Positions 9,163 through 18,186 of a stretch of 64,000 nucleotides of DNA are shown here, piece after piece. The notes below the pieces were generated by a model, which was not told where the DNA came from, ran no database searches, and was given only the letters and a program-made list of their open reading frames with translations. A program made the position numbers and the translations under genes. The stretch is from the NCBI RefSeq assembly GCF_033063295.1, contig NZ_JAWJZH010000001.1:1736001-1800000 (forward strand), in the 5' to 3' direction. The DNA comes from Nitrosomonas sp. Is35 (GTDB taxonomy: Bacteria > Pseudomonadota > Gammaproteobacteria > Burkholderiales > Nitrosomonadaceae). Each line of letters opens with the position of its first letter. The stretch's first letter is position 1.

Positions 9163-9191
9163 ATATTAATACTGAAAATTTAATATATCAA
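9163..9191 (-). promoter_or_regulatory. Sigma70-type promoter for the capsid gene
   Basis: On the minus strand TTGATA (9186-9191) and TAATAT (9163-9168) are separated by exactly 17 bases. It points to the capsid gene and would restore capsid expression downstream of the inserted cassette and of the terminator after the HslV-like gene. Confidence 0.6.
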
Positions 9192-9263
9192 GTTTTATTT
9201 ATACTTCACTGTTTCATCATAAGCATTACTTATGATTAATTGATTGAATTATTTCTTTTTGTG

Positions 9264-9292
9264 TTGACACATTAAATGTATAAGTGTATGAT
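9264..9292 (+). promoter_or_regulatory. Strong sigma70 promoter of the accessory cassette
   Basis: TTGACA (9264-9269), a 17-base spacer and TATGAT (9287-9292) form a near-consensus promoter that faces the methyltransferase cassette. It is independent of the phage switch because no operator repeat is present, so the cassette is probably expressed from the silent prophage. Confidence 0.75.
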
Positions 9293-9361
9293 TGTGATTG
9301 TAGATTCAACAAAACAACAAACCGGTCTGACGGAATCAGAAACCTAAACTGGAGAGTAGAA

Positions 9362-9685
9362 ATGTTAACAAATGAACAAGCAAAAGAAGTCGCAGCAACA
9401 ATCCTCACGCAACTCGGAGGGAGAAGATTCATGGCAATGACGGGAGCAAAAAACTTCCTTGCACTCAGCGATGGTGAAGGTGGCATGCGCTTCAATATCC
9501 CAAAATTCCCCGGCGTAAAAATCAATCTAATCGAAATAGTGCTGAATGGATCTAATTTGTACGATGTGAAATTCAGCAGAGTGCATGGCCTTACTTTGAA
9601 AGAAATCAGCAGTCACACTGACATTTATTTTGATCAGTTGAGAGAGCTCTTTGAACGCGAAACCGGATTAAGAACTTCACTGTAA
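9362..9685 (+). CDS. Conserved hypothetical protein of mobile elements, first gene of the methyltransferase cassette
   Basis: The chosen start is the ATG at 9362, preceded by GGAGAG. The 107-residue product has the pattern L-G-G-x-x-F-x-x-M-T-G-A-K-N-F-L (about residues 17-32) and ends in ETGLRTSL, a layout known from a widespread small protein family on plasmids and phages of unknown role. It lies 10 bases upstream of the methyltransferase gene. Its function is not known. Confidence 0.7.
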   Translation: MLTNEQAKEVAATILTQLGGRRFMAMTGAKNFLALSDGEGGMRFNIPKFPGVKINLIEIVLNGSNLYDVKFSRVHGLTLKEISSHTDIYFDQLRELFERETGLRTSL

Positions 9686-9695
9686 GGGGATTAAA

Positions 9696-11393
9696 ATGAG
9701 ATCATCAACAGCACATGCACTGGCAGAATTGAACGCCACCGGTCAAGATTTTGAGTGGTACCCCACAACCAATGAAATAATCTCAGTCTTTCACGGACAC
9801 GCGAACCAGCGCCGCCCGGAAAGCCTGCTCGACATCGGAGCCGGTAACGGCAAGGTGTTGGAACGCTTCAAAGAACTGAATAACAGGAACCCGGAAGACC
9901 GCGACAACTACCATACAGAATACTTCGCAATCGAAAAAGCGCGGCCTTTGTTGGATAGCCTACCTATCGACATAGGAATACTGGGCACTGATTTTTGGGA
10001 ACAATCGTTACTTGATAAATCCATTGACTGCATTTTCAGTAACCCGCCATACAGCGAGTTCGTGGATTGGAGTGTGAAAGTTATCCGTGAAGCCAATGCG
10101 AATTATATTTACCTGGTTATCCCGCAGCGCTGGAAAGATCAAAAGCAGATAATCAATGCAATCGAAGCGAGGAAGGCAAGCTATGAGGTGATTGGGTCAT
10201 TCGATTTTCTGGATTCAGAAGACCGCACGGCACGGGCAAAAGTTGACCTTGTTTTTATATCGCTATGCGATGACAAATATAGAACAGGAAGTTGGCACAG
10301 GAGGAAAGGTAGCATTGACAACATGGTGGATCCATTTGCGTTATGGGTAAAAGAATTTTTCCGTCTGTCCGAGACAGTCAGCAAGCAAGACGTATCAGAA
10401 TACGACAAGGCGCGGTCAGCCGAGAAGGAACGCAAGGAAACCATTAAAAATTCACTCGTTGCAGGGAAAAGCACAATCGAGGCGCTTGACACGCTGTACC
10501 GGGCGGAACTTGACGGATTAATCGGCAATTACCAGAAGGTGAGCTCGTTGGATGAGGCGCTTTTCAAGGAACTTGATATATCGATCAAATCCATCATCAG
10601 TTCTATTCGATCAAGGATAAAAGGGCTCAAGAATGCCTACTGGCACGAGCTGTTCGATAATTACGCGCCATTGACCAGCAGGTTGACCGCGGCAAGCAGA
10701 AAAGCGTTCATTGAAAACATTACGCGGAAAACGAGTATCGACTTCACCGCGTCCAATGCCTACGCCATAACTGTTTGGGCTATCAAGAATGCGAACGGAT
10801 ATCTGGATAACCAGATGATTGAGACGTTCAACAAGATGGTTGATTCGGCGTGCGTGATCAATTACAAATCGAACGAGCGCGTGTTTAAAAAAAATAGCTT
10901 TCGCTATCTTTATGATGACGATAAACACACGCATTTCAAGCTGGATTATCGGATTGTTGTAACCGGGCAAGGTGGCGTTTCTAGTGGATACTCATCTCGC
11001 GGAGGATTGTCGGAAAGCGCTGCCAATTTTCTGGATGATATTCTGGTTGTCGCCAAAAACCTAGGATTCGATTCAAACGATGAGGTACTCAATCACGATT
11101 TTACCGCTGGCAGCAAGGAAGAATTCTACTGCACCAACAAAGCCGGTAAACTCATCAAGCTGATGGAAGTTCGCGCCTACATGAACGGGAATCTTCACAT
11201 CAAATTCAACCAGGCTTTTATGCTGGCTTTGAATGTCGAGATCGGGCGCCTACAGGGATGGATCCACAACGCGCAGCATGCGGCGGAAGAGATGGGTGAA
11301 AAGGTTGAGCATGTTTCTGAATTCTTCAATACGGCCTATTCACTGGAAAATGATGTGAATGTGGTGCTGTTATTAACTGAGAAATCGGCTTAA
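9696..11393 (+). CDS. N6-adenine-type DNA methyltransferase with DUF4942-like C-terminal domain
   Basis: Residues about 43-56 carry the AdoMet-binding motif I (LLDIGAGNGKVL) and residues about 113-118 the catalytic motif IV (SNPPYSE), the mark of amino-methyltransferases acting on adenine. The C-terminal half (about 300-550) has the look of the DUF4942 proteins of plasmids and phages. No partner nuclease is visible, so it is probably an orphan enzyme that shields phage DNA from host restriction. It is the main gene of a cassette read opposite to the head operon. Confidence 0.8.
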   Translation: MRSSTAHALAELNATGQDFEWYPTTNEIISVFHGHANQRRPESLLDIGAGNGKVLERFKELNNRNPEDRDNYHTEYFAIEKARPLLDSLPIDIGILGTDFWEQSLLDKSIDCIFSNPPYSEFVDWSVKVIREANANYIYLVIPQRWKDQKQIINAIEARKASYEVIGSFDFLDSEDRTARAKVDLVFISLCDDKYRTGSWHRRKGSIDNMVDPFALWVKEFFRLSETVSKQDVSEYDKARSAEKERKETIKNSLVAGKSTIEALDTLYRAELDGLIGNYQKVSSLDEALFKELDISIKSIISSIRSRIKGLKNAYWHELFDNYAPLTSRLTAASRKAFIENITRKTSIDFTASNAYAITVWAIKNANGYLDNQMIETFNKMVDSACVINYKSNERVFKKNSFRYLYDDDKHTHFKLDYRIVVTGQGGVSSGYSSRGGLSESAANFLDDILVVAKNLGFDSNDEVLNHDFTAGSKEEFYCTNKAGKLIKLMEVRAYMNGNLHIKFNQAFMLALNVEIGRLQGWIHNAQHAAEEMGEKVEHVSEFFNTAYSLENDVNVVLLLTEKSA

Positions 11394-11443
11394 ACAAACA
11401 TCACGCCAGGCCCCGGAAGGGCCTGGTTAAACTGGAGAAAATA

Positions 11444-11743
11444 ATGAACACACTGACTGACAAAATTGATTTAACCGATGAACAAATAACCGCAGCTTTT
11501 GCGGCAATAGGATGTGATGTGGACATTAGTGGAGAATACGGTGAGCCACATCGTTTTACCGTAACATCTGACACATTAGATGACTTTGTGAATGCGCGGG
11601 AAGATTACAATAAACCGGGAACAATAGATGAGCAAAAGGACACACATCTAATCATAAGAGATGCGGCTGTGCGCTCAGGTGATCAATGCCATGATTATTA
11701 CATAATCGATTTTGGTACAGCCAGAATCATTTGCCGGGTGTAA
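11444..11743 (+). CDS. Small acidic protein of the accessory cassette
   Basis: This 99-residue acidic protein has no motif I recognise. Its ATG has a GGAG site 7 bases upstream. A GC-rich hairpin (about 11409-11428, CCAGGCCC/GGGCCTGG) with no T-run lies just ahead, so it may stabilise or process the mRNA instead of ending it. It is followed 6 bases later by the next gene. Confidence 0.6.
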   Translation: MNTLTDKIDLTDEQITAAFAAIGCDVDISGEYGEPHRFTVTSDTLDDFVNAREDYNKPGTIDEQKDTHLIIRDAAVRSGDQCHDYYIIDFGTARIICRV

Positions 11744-11749
11744 TTTACA

Positions 11750-12121
11750 ATGAATGACAAAAAACCACACGGCCTAACCGGAAAACCAAGCAACGCCACC
11801 AAGCCGGATGATCAGAAAGCCGAATCTCACATCCATGCGCGGTGCAAATCTTCGGACAAGGCCATGTGGGTTAAGGCTGCGCAATCGAAAGGGATGAAGC
11901 TGACCGATTGGATTATTTCTGTTTTAAATTCCAATGTCAGCAAAAGAGCTTCCGATACAGGTGAAACTAAAAAAGTTATTGGACACCGAAAAGGAGTGGG
12001 CCCATTAGGGTTTCTAATGGAATTAGAGCTTGAGTGCGGGCACCTTGTTGAATTTTCCAGAGAACATAATCCAAATAAAGCAATTCCCGATCAATATTTA
12101 TGCGACAAATGTTCAAAATAA
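11750..12121 (+). CDS. Ribbon-helix-helix-like protein with C-terminal Cys-His cluster
   Basis: Residues about 25-62 (HIHARCKSSDKAMWVKAAQS, then GMKLTDWIISVLN) resemble CopG/Arc-type ribbon-helix-helix proteins that bind DNA as dimers. The C-terminal half has a GHRKGVGPLG loop and a possible metal site with Cys and His (ELECGHLVEF and YLCDKCSK). It may be the cassette regulator. It is the last gene of the cassette. Confidence 0.55.
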   Translation: MNDKKPHGLTGKPSNATKPDDQKAESHIHARCKSSDKAMWVKAAQSKGMKLTDWIISVLNSNVSKRASDTGETKKVIGHRKGVGPLGFLMELELECGHLVEFSREHNPNKAIPDQYLCDKCSK

Positions 12122-12127
12122 CGTTGC

Positions 12128-12158
12128 AAAAATGAAAAATGGCGCACGAAGCGCCATT
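12128..12158 (-). terminator. Intrinsic terminator after the HslV-like gene
   Basis: On the minus strand ATGGCGC, a short TTCGT loop and GCGCCAT are followed by TTTTTCATTTTT. A very strong ribosome site (TTAGGAGG) and an ATG lie at its 5' side, which looks like the abandoned start of a gene that was cut off here. The terminator would end transcription of the first head genes. Confidence 0.6.
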
Positions 12159-12181
12159 GATCATCCTCCTAAGCGATACCG

Positions 12182-12607
12182 CTACACCTGATAAACATTA
12201 ACTTCCCCGCCGGTGTAAATATCACGTTTCATCGCATATTCGACAGCTTCTTTAGCGCTTTTCCCGTGATCCATGGCGGAAATGGCGAATCTTTCACCGC
12301 TGCCTATCGAGATATAATTTTCCCGCTTGTTTGGGCATTTGAATATCCCCTTGCCGCCATCCTCCCCGCCGATAATGAATATTTTTCCGTTATCAGCAAC
12401 AATTGCCGAGGCATTACCGGTATCCCTACCGGTTGGTGAAAAATATTCATCGACCAGCTTATCGTGATCTGACGTGCTACCTGTCATGAAAAACATTACC
12501 CCGTCTTTAACGATGCATTTTTCGTAAGCATGATCGACAACCACTCCATCGGCAACCGATAGCGTATCAGTTGCCACCACTCCATCACGATAAGCAATGG
12601 TGGTCAT
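12182..12607 (-). CDS. HslV-like Ntn hydrolase (proteasome-type), possible prohead protease
   Basis: The N-terminus M-T-T-I-A followed by VVATDT matches HslV and 20S beta subunits: Thr2 would be the nucleophile after Met removal, Asp14 corresponds to HslV Asp17 and Lys30 to Lys33. The C-terminal part (about 95-141) has the ISIGSGERFA turn and the helix/strand end KRDIYTGGEVNVY as in HslV. The 141-residue length is shorter than HslV (about 175). It lies 3 bases after the scaffold gene, where a head-maturation protease is normally found, so processing of scaffold or capsid is a reasonable guess. Confidence 0.75.
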   Translation of the reverse strand: MTTIAYRDGVVATDTLSVADGVVVDHAYEKCIVKDGVMFFMTGSTSDHDKLVDEYFSPTGRDTGNASAIVADNGKIFIIGGEDGGKGIFKCPNKRENYISIGSGERFAISAMDHGKSAKEAVEYAMKRDIYTGGEVNVYQV

Positions 12608-12610
12608 ATT

Positions 12611-13441
12611 TTACGCTGCCTTTTGCTGTGGTCTTGGGCCTCCCACATAAGTACCAGCAGACCGCGCCATTTGTTCTGCGCGCTTCTGATCGGCGTTCAA
12701 TATTTCGGTCTGCTTGGTTATGTTCCAACCGGTAGCGGTCCAAGGGTTGTCACCGGAGATACCGCCTCCACCACCGTTACCTTTAGAATCGCCGGATTGA
12801 CTGGCCGGCCACCAGTAGCGTTTTTTCTGTTGCATTTCGCTTAACCATACTTCCGGATCGACGCCGGGCGTTACGCCAACCTGATCCTTTGTGATTACCC
12901 GGCCATCCTCGGTAATTTCCATAACGTTATCCGCATAAAGCAGGATATCGTCCAACGCTTCGGGTATAACGCCTATTTTTAATGCGGCCGCGCGCGCTTT
13001 GTCGTGAATTGTGCGCTTCTGATCCTTGGCCTTAAGTTCAGCGGTAACGCCTTGTTCAGCTGCAAGCTGGTCCTTGAGTTGCTTGTTTTCGCGCTCGACC
13101 GGTCCAAGCTTGGTTCTGAGTCTGCCTTCGACAATTTCATTGATCTTGGCTTCATCAATCTTTCCGGCGGCGGCCGCCTCAAGTTCTTTGATGCGATCAA
13201 GTTGGGCAAGCAGATCAACCGGGTCTTGATCGCCCAATAGAGCAAACTTTTCCTTCAATGCTTTGTGATCGGCCCGTTCTTTAACGAGCGCTTGCGTTAC
13301 CTTGTCGATATCGCCCTGCGTTTTCATGCCTTCGACACCGGTCAACAGGTATGTTTTGTCAGACTGTTCGGTATACAGCTCATGAAAAACCGAATCCAAT
13401 CCGTCGAGCGTGGTAAGTTTGAGTTTAAGTTGCATTGGCAT
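12611..13441 (-). CDS. Head scaffolding protein
   Basis: This 276-residue protein has a long charged helical region (about 45-150) rich in Lys, Glu and Ala with heptads, then a Gly-rich linker (about 222-235) and a basic end, as in phage scaffolds such as those of the HK97 and SPP1 type. It lies between MuF and the capsid region. No catalytic motif of a fused protease is visible; the neighbouring HslV-like protein may supply that activity. Confidence 0.7.
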   Translation of the reverse strand: MPMQLKLKLTTLDGLDSVFHELYTEQSDKTYLLTGVEGMKTQGDIDKVTQALVKERADHKALKEKFALLGDQDPVDLLAQLDRIKELEAAAAGKIDEAKINEIVEGRLRTKLGPVERENKQLKDQLAAEQGVTAELKAKDQKRTIHDKARAAALKIGVIPEALDDILLYADNVMEITEDGRVITKDQVGVTPGVDPEVWLSEMQQKKRYWWPASQSGDSKGNGGGGGISGDNPWTATGWNITKQTEILNADQKRAEQMARSAGTYVGGPRPQQKAA

Positions 13442-13451
13442 CGCTATTCTC

Positions 13452-14651
13452 CTAGTTTAAAAATTTGCTCACATCTAACCCGGCACGTTCAAATGCTGCT
13501 GCGTCCCGCTGCGCAACCTCTTTGAGTGTCAGAGTTGTCCCGTCTGCATCGATAAATTTATCCAACGTGAGCCCGCCCTTCCTGAATAGGTCGGCGCGCG
13601 TTTTTCCAAGCGTATCGATCTGGAATTCTTGAGTTTGGGTTTTAAGCCAATCGTTGTATGTGGTTTTGGCCGGCACCTGGCCAACCAGTTCACGAATGCG
13701 TCCGCGCGCCCAGTCGTCATAGTCACCCTTGGTTCCGCGCGGCAGATCATCGCGGCTTTTTATCGATCCAAGATCATTCTTTGCCGCGTATTCTTTGACA
13801 AGCAGGCGCTCAGTAACCGGTTTCGATGGCCGAACCCCGATATCCTGTGATAAGTACATCACGCGGGCGGACCGGCACCCAGGATGCGCAGGCGGCTGCG
13901 GACCTTCACCGGGCTTGAATGTTTTTCCATCGGTTGCCTTGCAAAATGGCGTTGTTCTGCCGTCGAGCGTGGAAACCCACTCTTCCATCTCAACGATGTC
14001 GGCATTTGCCAGAGACACCTCGCGGCGCGCGCTGCTTGTTATGTGCTGCATAGCGGTGCGAACCATCATGTTCACCGATCCGCGCGTCATTTGAGTGATT
14101 CCGTCCGTTCCTTTTGCATTGGCGGTGCCGAACAGATCGCGGGTAACCTCCTGCGCTGTTCTGCCTTGGACAATCCCGGAATTGATAATTTTGTTGATTC
14201 TGGAAATATCGTCTTCTGTTAACTTGCTCACCCAATCGGAAAGAATCCTGCCTTCAAATGGTCTTTCCGTGACAATTGCTTTCAATGTTTCCGGGTGAGG
14301 CGTAACCGTATCCAATATCACGGGCGATACGCTGGTAATCAGGTAGGCATAGAACTTCGATTCCTGCGCCACCATGGATAGCGACTCATCGTACAGCAAC
14401 GATCCGGCAGACTTCCACGCCTCACCGCGTATCTCAAAAATGACTTGCTGCAGCTGATTCAGTCTTTCCCAATCACCAGGCTTGGTCAAGCCTTGAGATT
14501 TTCCTAGTCTCGCTATGAGCTTCCCTGATATTTCATCCTCAGTTTGGTCGAGCAGATCATTGATCTTGTTGCGCACCCCGGCAGAATAGCGCAGCACGTA
14601 CGTTTGGTGACGTAGCGCAGCGTCGTACATCTGTTTATTAGATGTTTCCAT
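13452..14651 (-). CDS. Phage head morphogenesis protein (MuF/SPP1 gp7-like)
   Basis: This 399-residue protein has the Mu F / SPP1 gp7 head morphogenesis signature in its middle part: RTAMQHITSSARREVSL (about 195-211) and VSTLDGRTTPFCKATDG (about 221-237), followed by PPAHPGCRSARVMYL. The family binds the portal and is packed in small numbers in the head. The start overlaps the stop of the HNH gene, which suggests the HNH gene was inserted beside it. Confidence 0.85.
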   Translation of the reverse strand: METSNKQMYDAALRHQTYVLRYSAGVRNKINDLLDQTEDEISGKLIARLGKSQGLTKPGDWERLNQLQQVIFEIRGEAWKSAGSLLYDESLSMVAQESKFYAYLITSVSPVILDTVTPHPETLKAIVTERPFEGRILSDWVSKLTEDDISRINKIINSGIVQGRTAQEVTRDLFGTANAKGTDGITQMTRGSVNMMVRTAMQHITSSARREVSLANADIVEMEEWVSTLDGRTTPFCKATDGKTFKPGEGPQPPAHPGCRSARVMYLSQDIGVRPSKPVTERLLVKEYAAKNDLGSIKSRDDLPRGTKGDYDDWARGRIRELVGQVPAKTTYNDWLKTQTQEFQIDTLGKTRADLFRKGGLTLDKFIDADGTTLTLKEVAQRDAAAFERAGLDVSKFLN

Positions 14652-15172
14652 TAGCTATTTCCCACCTGCCTATGGATGAATCCGTTTTCTTGACTGGCCT
14701 TTCGGCGTGATTGAACCGCTTCTTCGAAGGTTGCAAAAGTTCCTATATGCACACTCTTGCCGTTAATACTGATGTTTGCAGTCCATTTTCCAGTTGCTTT
14801 ATACCAGTGAACCCCAGGATGACCGCTCGTGTTAGTTGCTCGTAATTTCTGATTCCTGCAATTTACTGATTGCGTAACATCTCGCAAGTTGGAAATAGCA
14901 TTGTTCAGGCAATTTCCGTCGATATGATCTATATGATGATCTGGCCAAATGCCATATATATAAAGCCACGCTAAACGGTGAGCCAAGTACAACTTGCCGT
15001 TAAGATTAATATAAATATATCTCGCGGCTCTGTGACCAGCAAAAGCTCCGGCCTTTGCGTTATTTGATCTCTTAATCAGATTTGTGAAAATACCTGTTTT
15101 GTGGTCGTAGTGAAGCACTCGCTTCAGCTCTTCTTGAGTAATCATATTAATTTCTTCGTTTGCTGTGGGCAT
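14651..15172 (-). CDS. HNH homing endonuclease with C-terminal AP2-like domain
   Basis: Residues about 76-95 contain DHHIDHIDGNCLNNAISNLR, the HNH_3 motif with catalytic His and the Asn-x-x-x-Asn-Leu part. Residues about 118-155 (GVHWYKATGKWTANISING, then HIGTFATFEEA) match the AP2 DNA-binding fold often fused to phage HNH enzymes. It is probably a free-standing selfish element between the portal and MuF genes. An alternative start is the Met at about residue 10. Confidence 0.85.
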   Translation of the reverse strand: MPTANEEINMITQEELKRVLHYDHKTGIFTNLIKRSNNAKAGAFAGHRAARYIYINLNGKLYLAHRLAWLYIYGIWPDHHIDHIDGNCLNNAISNLRDVTQSVNCRNQKLRATNTSGHPGVHWYKATGKWTANISINGKSVHIGTFATFEEAVQSRRKASQENGFIHRQVGNS

Positions 15173-15174
15173 GC

Positions 15175-15474
15175 TTAATCAATCGCCTCATATGCGGAAT
15201 GAAAAAGCTCTTCACTGCAAACCATGAAAACAACATGGCCGCTTTCCATCACCTTAATTAGCCACTGCCCCTCTAGTACGCTATGCCTTTGTTTTAAAGT
15301 TTCCAGTTCGATTGCTTCTATTCTTGCTTCGGCAACACTGTCAATATGTCGCGCTTTAGAGATTTCACCCAAAGCTTGCCCGGCGAATGCACGCAAATCT
15401 TCAATTCCGGATTGTGTGTATTGGAATTTAATAGCCTCAACAGGCGGCTGTTGTTTTTGTCGATAAAGCGTCAT
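15175..15474 (-). CDS. PGDYG-like small phage protein
   Basis: The N-terminus (YRQKQQPPVEAIKFQYTQSG) and the C-terminal pattern W-L-I-K-V...HSAYEAID match a common short phage protein with Y-R-x-K-P-x-x-x-E-A at the start and W-x-x-K...F-x-x-x-Y-E at the end. The role is unknown. It lies 23 bases after the portal gene. Confidence 0.6.
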   Translation of the reverse strand: MTLYRQKQQPPVEAIKFQYTQSGIEDLRAFAGQALGEISKARHIDSVAEARIEAIELETLKQRHSVLEGQWLIKVMESGHVVFMVCSEELFHSAYEAID

Positions 15475-15497
15475 ATCATTTTTCTCCAGGTGTGTGG

Positions 15498-16889
15498 TTA
15501 TTGAAGTCCACCATCCTGCCCGGCCAACGCCTCAAGCTCTTGCTCATACGTTTTGTCAGTCATGCCGCCCTCGCGCATCCGCTCATGGATTGTTTCATCA
15601 GAAATGGGGGCGCCCATGGTTTGGGCCGTTTTCATGTCAATCACATCCTTGGCTGTTATGGTCACATCACCGAAGTCAGTGAATGGAGTCACAACAACCT
15701 CATCCGGATCGAGCTGCATCCAGTTGGCAATAAGTTTCAGCATTTTCTCGACTGCGGCAGCCGATGACTTGGCGATTTGCGTGAGACTTGCGGCCTGTGA
15801 TCCCTTGCGGGTAACAAGCGCATCATTGCTCTCAACAGATCGCTTATCAAGAAGCTTCATTGCTTCATCCTCGGCTCGCTTGTAATCGTTTTCGAGCGCT
15901 AACCGCTCCTCGGTCAAACCTTTGGAATTTACGCCAGTAAAATGTGCATCACCGCCAAGACCGACATCAATGCAGGCGCCAGCCCCAGTTCTCACGCTAT
16001 TGTTCGTAGTTTCGTCTCCCACGCCCATCGGCATGTACCCGATCCTGACAAGCGTGTCTTGCGATTGCATGTACAAGTGATACCGGTAATTTGCCTCCGA
16101 ACGATAAATGCCCAGCACTTTGTTTGCCAATCCCAGTAGCGGCGGCATATCAGGCGTAGGCAAGTTGTCTTTGGAATTCACAAAAACAAACGGAATCTCT
16201 TCCAGCGGCCGGCCGAACAGCAGCACCGGCTTCATTTCGGATTGATTTATTTCGTCCTCGAACTTGCCGGTCACAAAAACATTCTTTCCGTTTTTATCCG
16301 CTGCCAGAGACAGAACCCTATATGTATCCTTGGTGGTCCATTTATAGTCAGAGTCGAGTTCTGTAGTCGGCTCGCTCAAAACCACCATGCGCAGACTGGC
16401 CACTGTCCCGGTTTGGAGTATTCCTTCGTCCCAGTTGGTTATCGATTCGCCGTAGTAAAGCGATATGTAGGGCAAATCCGTCTTTTCATCGCTATCGAGT
16501 AGCAAACCGAGCCGCCCGGCGATTAGTTGCTCTTCGTTCATTCTTCGGATGAGCGCATGAACCGATTCGCCATGCCTGGTAATCCTGTTAAGCAGAGGCT
16601 CCATTTTCACCGGGACATTAATCGTTGCATTTTCTTTGTGCATCGTACCGATTGCATTTTCAACTTTTTCCTTTACCAACCACGGCACGCGCGCGCCCTC
16701 GATGTACTTTTTATACGCAACAGCGCCAGGCTCTCCCTGGTTAAGTCCATCCAAAGTCTGCGCAACGGTAGGCGATAAGTAAGTTACAGTTTTTCCCTTA
16801 ACATGGCGTTCGCCTTTGTAGAAATCCCGCACCGTCTGCATGTCGCGCATAGATTCATCATAATCAGGGTGTGTGTTTTTTACGCTCAT
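15498..16889 (-). CDS. Phage portal protein
   Basis: The chosen start is the ATG at 16889 (M-S-V-K-N), 4 bases after the large terminase stop; the frame extends upstream to 16955 but would overlap the terminase. The 463-residue product has portal features: an N-terminal helix bundle, the SITNWDEG loop (about 145-152), a long helix near residue 300, and a Thr-rich C-terminal clip and crown region. Position directly after terL supports the call. Confidence 0.85.
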   Translation of the reverse strand: MSVKNTHPDYDESMRDMQTVRDFYKGERHVKGKTVTYLSPTVAQTLDGLNQGEPGAVAYKKYIEGARVPWLVKEKVENAIGTMHKENATINVPVKMEPLLNRITRHGESVHALIRRMNEEQLIAGRLGLLLDSDEKTDLPYISLYYGESITNWDEGILQTGTVASLRMVVLSEPTTELDSDYKWTTKDTYRVLSLAADKNGKNVFVTGKFEDEINQSEMKPVLLFGRPLEEIPFVFVNSKDNLPTPDMPPLLGLANKVLGIYRSEANYRYHLYMQSQDTLVRIGYMPMGVGDETTNNSVRTGAGACIDVGLGGDAHFTGVNSKGLTEERLALENDYKRAEDEAMKLLDKRSVESNDALVTRKGSQAASLTQIAKSSAAAVEKMLKLIANWMQLDPDEVVVTPFTDFGDVTITAKDVIDMKTAQTMGAPISDETIHERMREGGMTDKTYEQELEALAGQDGGLQ

Positions 16890-16893
16890 AGTT

Positions 16894-18186
16894 TTAGGTT
16901 CCGTGAGTTCTGGTTGATGATGCAACTTGAAGCACCGGCATTTCATACGCGACAAAATACCCTAGCGCGTCATTTCCATGATCAAATCCGGCGGTTTTAT
17001 CAGGCTCTCCGTTTGCATCGTAGGCTTGCTTTTCAAGATCGCTTGCGGTCCTTGGGCATTCTCTTGCGTTGACGAATAACTTGGCTTTGGTGAAAGCCAC
17101 GTTTACCGCGTTGACGCGATCCTTAACAAAAGGATTTGACGCTTTTGCTCGAACTTCAAAACCAGATCCGATGAGAAGACCGATATCGGTGATTGATGCA
17201 CCGGCTGAGTTACGTCCCGCGCCGGAGGCGTCCGGATACACAATAATCCTATTCCGCGCAGCCCATCGCTCCTTGATAACCTTGATCATTTCCGGCGTAT
17301 CAAGAATGTCGTTTAACTCAGCCACGCAATGAAATCCGTTTGTTCGCTTCACAAATACACGCGCCGCCATTTTCTGCACGTTGAAATCCATGCCGATAAA
17401 AAGAATGTCTCCGTTCGGATTGATGGTTTCTTTGGAGTTATGCGTTACGCGGTTATAGGATCGGTAAACGGTGCCTGACTTGAGGTTTACGAATTGACCA
17501 TTAACATAAGCCAGGACAAGCTCAGTTGAATAGGCTTCAATGAGCGAAGGAATATAATCATCCGGCAAATTTATTTCATTGTCGTAAGTGCTGGCCTGGA
17601 TTAGCCCGTAGTTATGCGCAAGCTCAGGTTTGGCCACGATATCTTCGACAAACAGCTTGTGAGTTGCCAGGAATCCTTCAGGGGTTGTGGTTACGTCGAT
17701 CCCGTTCCTGAGTCCAGCAATCTTGTAGCGCATGCGCGCGATGATTTTCTTCCACGCCAGCAAAGCTTTGTGAAGCGGCAGCACGTCAAATTCATCCACC
17801 AGGGCATGCCCGATCTTAAAACCGATTATTGAAGCCGGATCATCCATGGAGCGGCAGATCGTGGTTCCGTAATACCAGCGGCCCGAGTAAAAATGAACCT
17901 CTTTATTTCCTTGGTTGATTTTTACGTGCATTCCGAAGGCATAAGCAACCTCCTCAATCGTTGGATAGAAGATATCTCTGATCATCGGGTACGTGGGCGC
18001 AAAGTACCCGGCTTCTATCCCAGGATGTTGAAAGTAATGGTTGCACATCGCCATTCCTCCGACGAATGTCTTGCCGCTACCATACCCAGCCACAAACGCC
18101 CGAAACTTGTTCTGAAGAGCAAGAAAATTAGACTGAGGGATATTCGCCCTTGGGTCGGCTTCAATTAGAGCCAGGCTTGCGACCAT
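16894..18186 (-). CDS. Terminase large subunit
   Basis: Residues about 33-41 contain the Walker A motif AGYGSGKTF. The Walker B site is HALVDEFDV (about 129-137). The C-terminal nuclease has the acidic pocket residues in FIGMDFNVQK (about 247-256), YPDASG (about 298-303) and DHGNDALGYFV (about 405-415), as in RNase H-like terminases. It cuts and pumps phage DNA into the head. It begins inside the small terminase gene (26 bases overlap), a sign of coupled translation. Confidence 0.93.
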   Translation of the reverse strand: MVASLALIEADPRANIPQSNFLALQNKFRAFVAGYGSGKTFVGGMAMCNHYFQHPGIEAGYFAPTYPMIRDIFYPTIEEVAYAFGMHVKINQGNKEVHFYSGRWYYGTTICRSMDDPASIIGFKIGHALVDEFDVLPLHKALLAWKKIIARMRYKIAGLRNGIDVTTTPEGFLATHKLFVEDIVAKPELAHNYGLIQASTYDNEINLPDDYIPSLIEAYSTELVLAYVNGQFVNLKSGTVYRSYNRVTHNSKETINPNGDILFIGMDFNVQKMAARVFVKRTNGFHCVAELNDILDTPEMIKVIKERWAARNRIIVYPDASGAGRNSAGASITDIGLLIGSGFEVRAKASNPFVKDRVNAVNVAFTKAKLFVNARECPRTASDLEKQAYDANGEPDKTAGFDHGNDALGYFVAYEMPVLQVASSTRTHGT

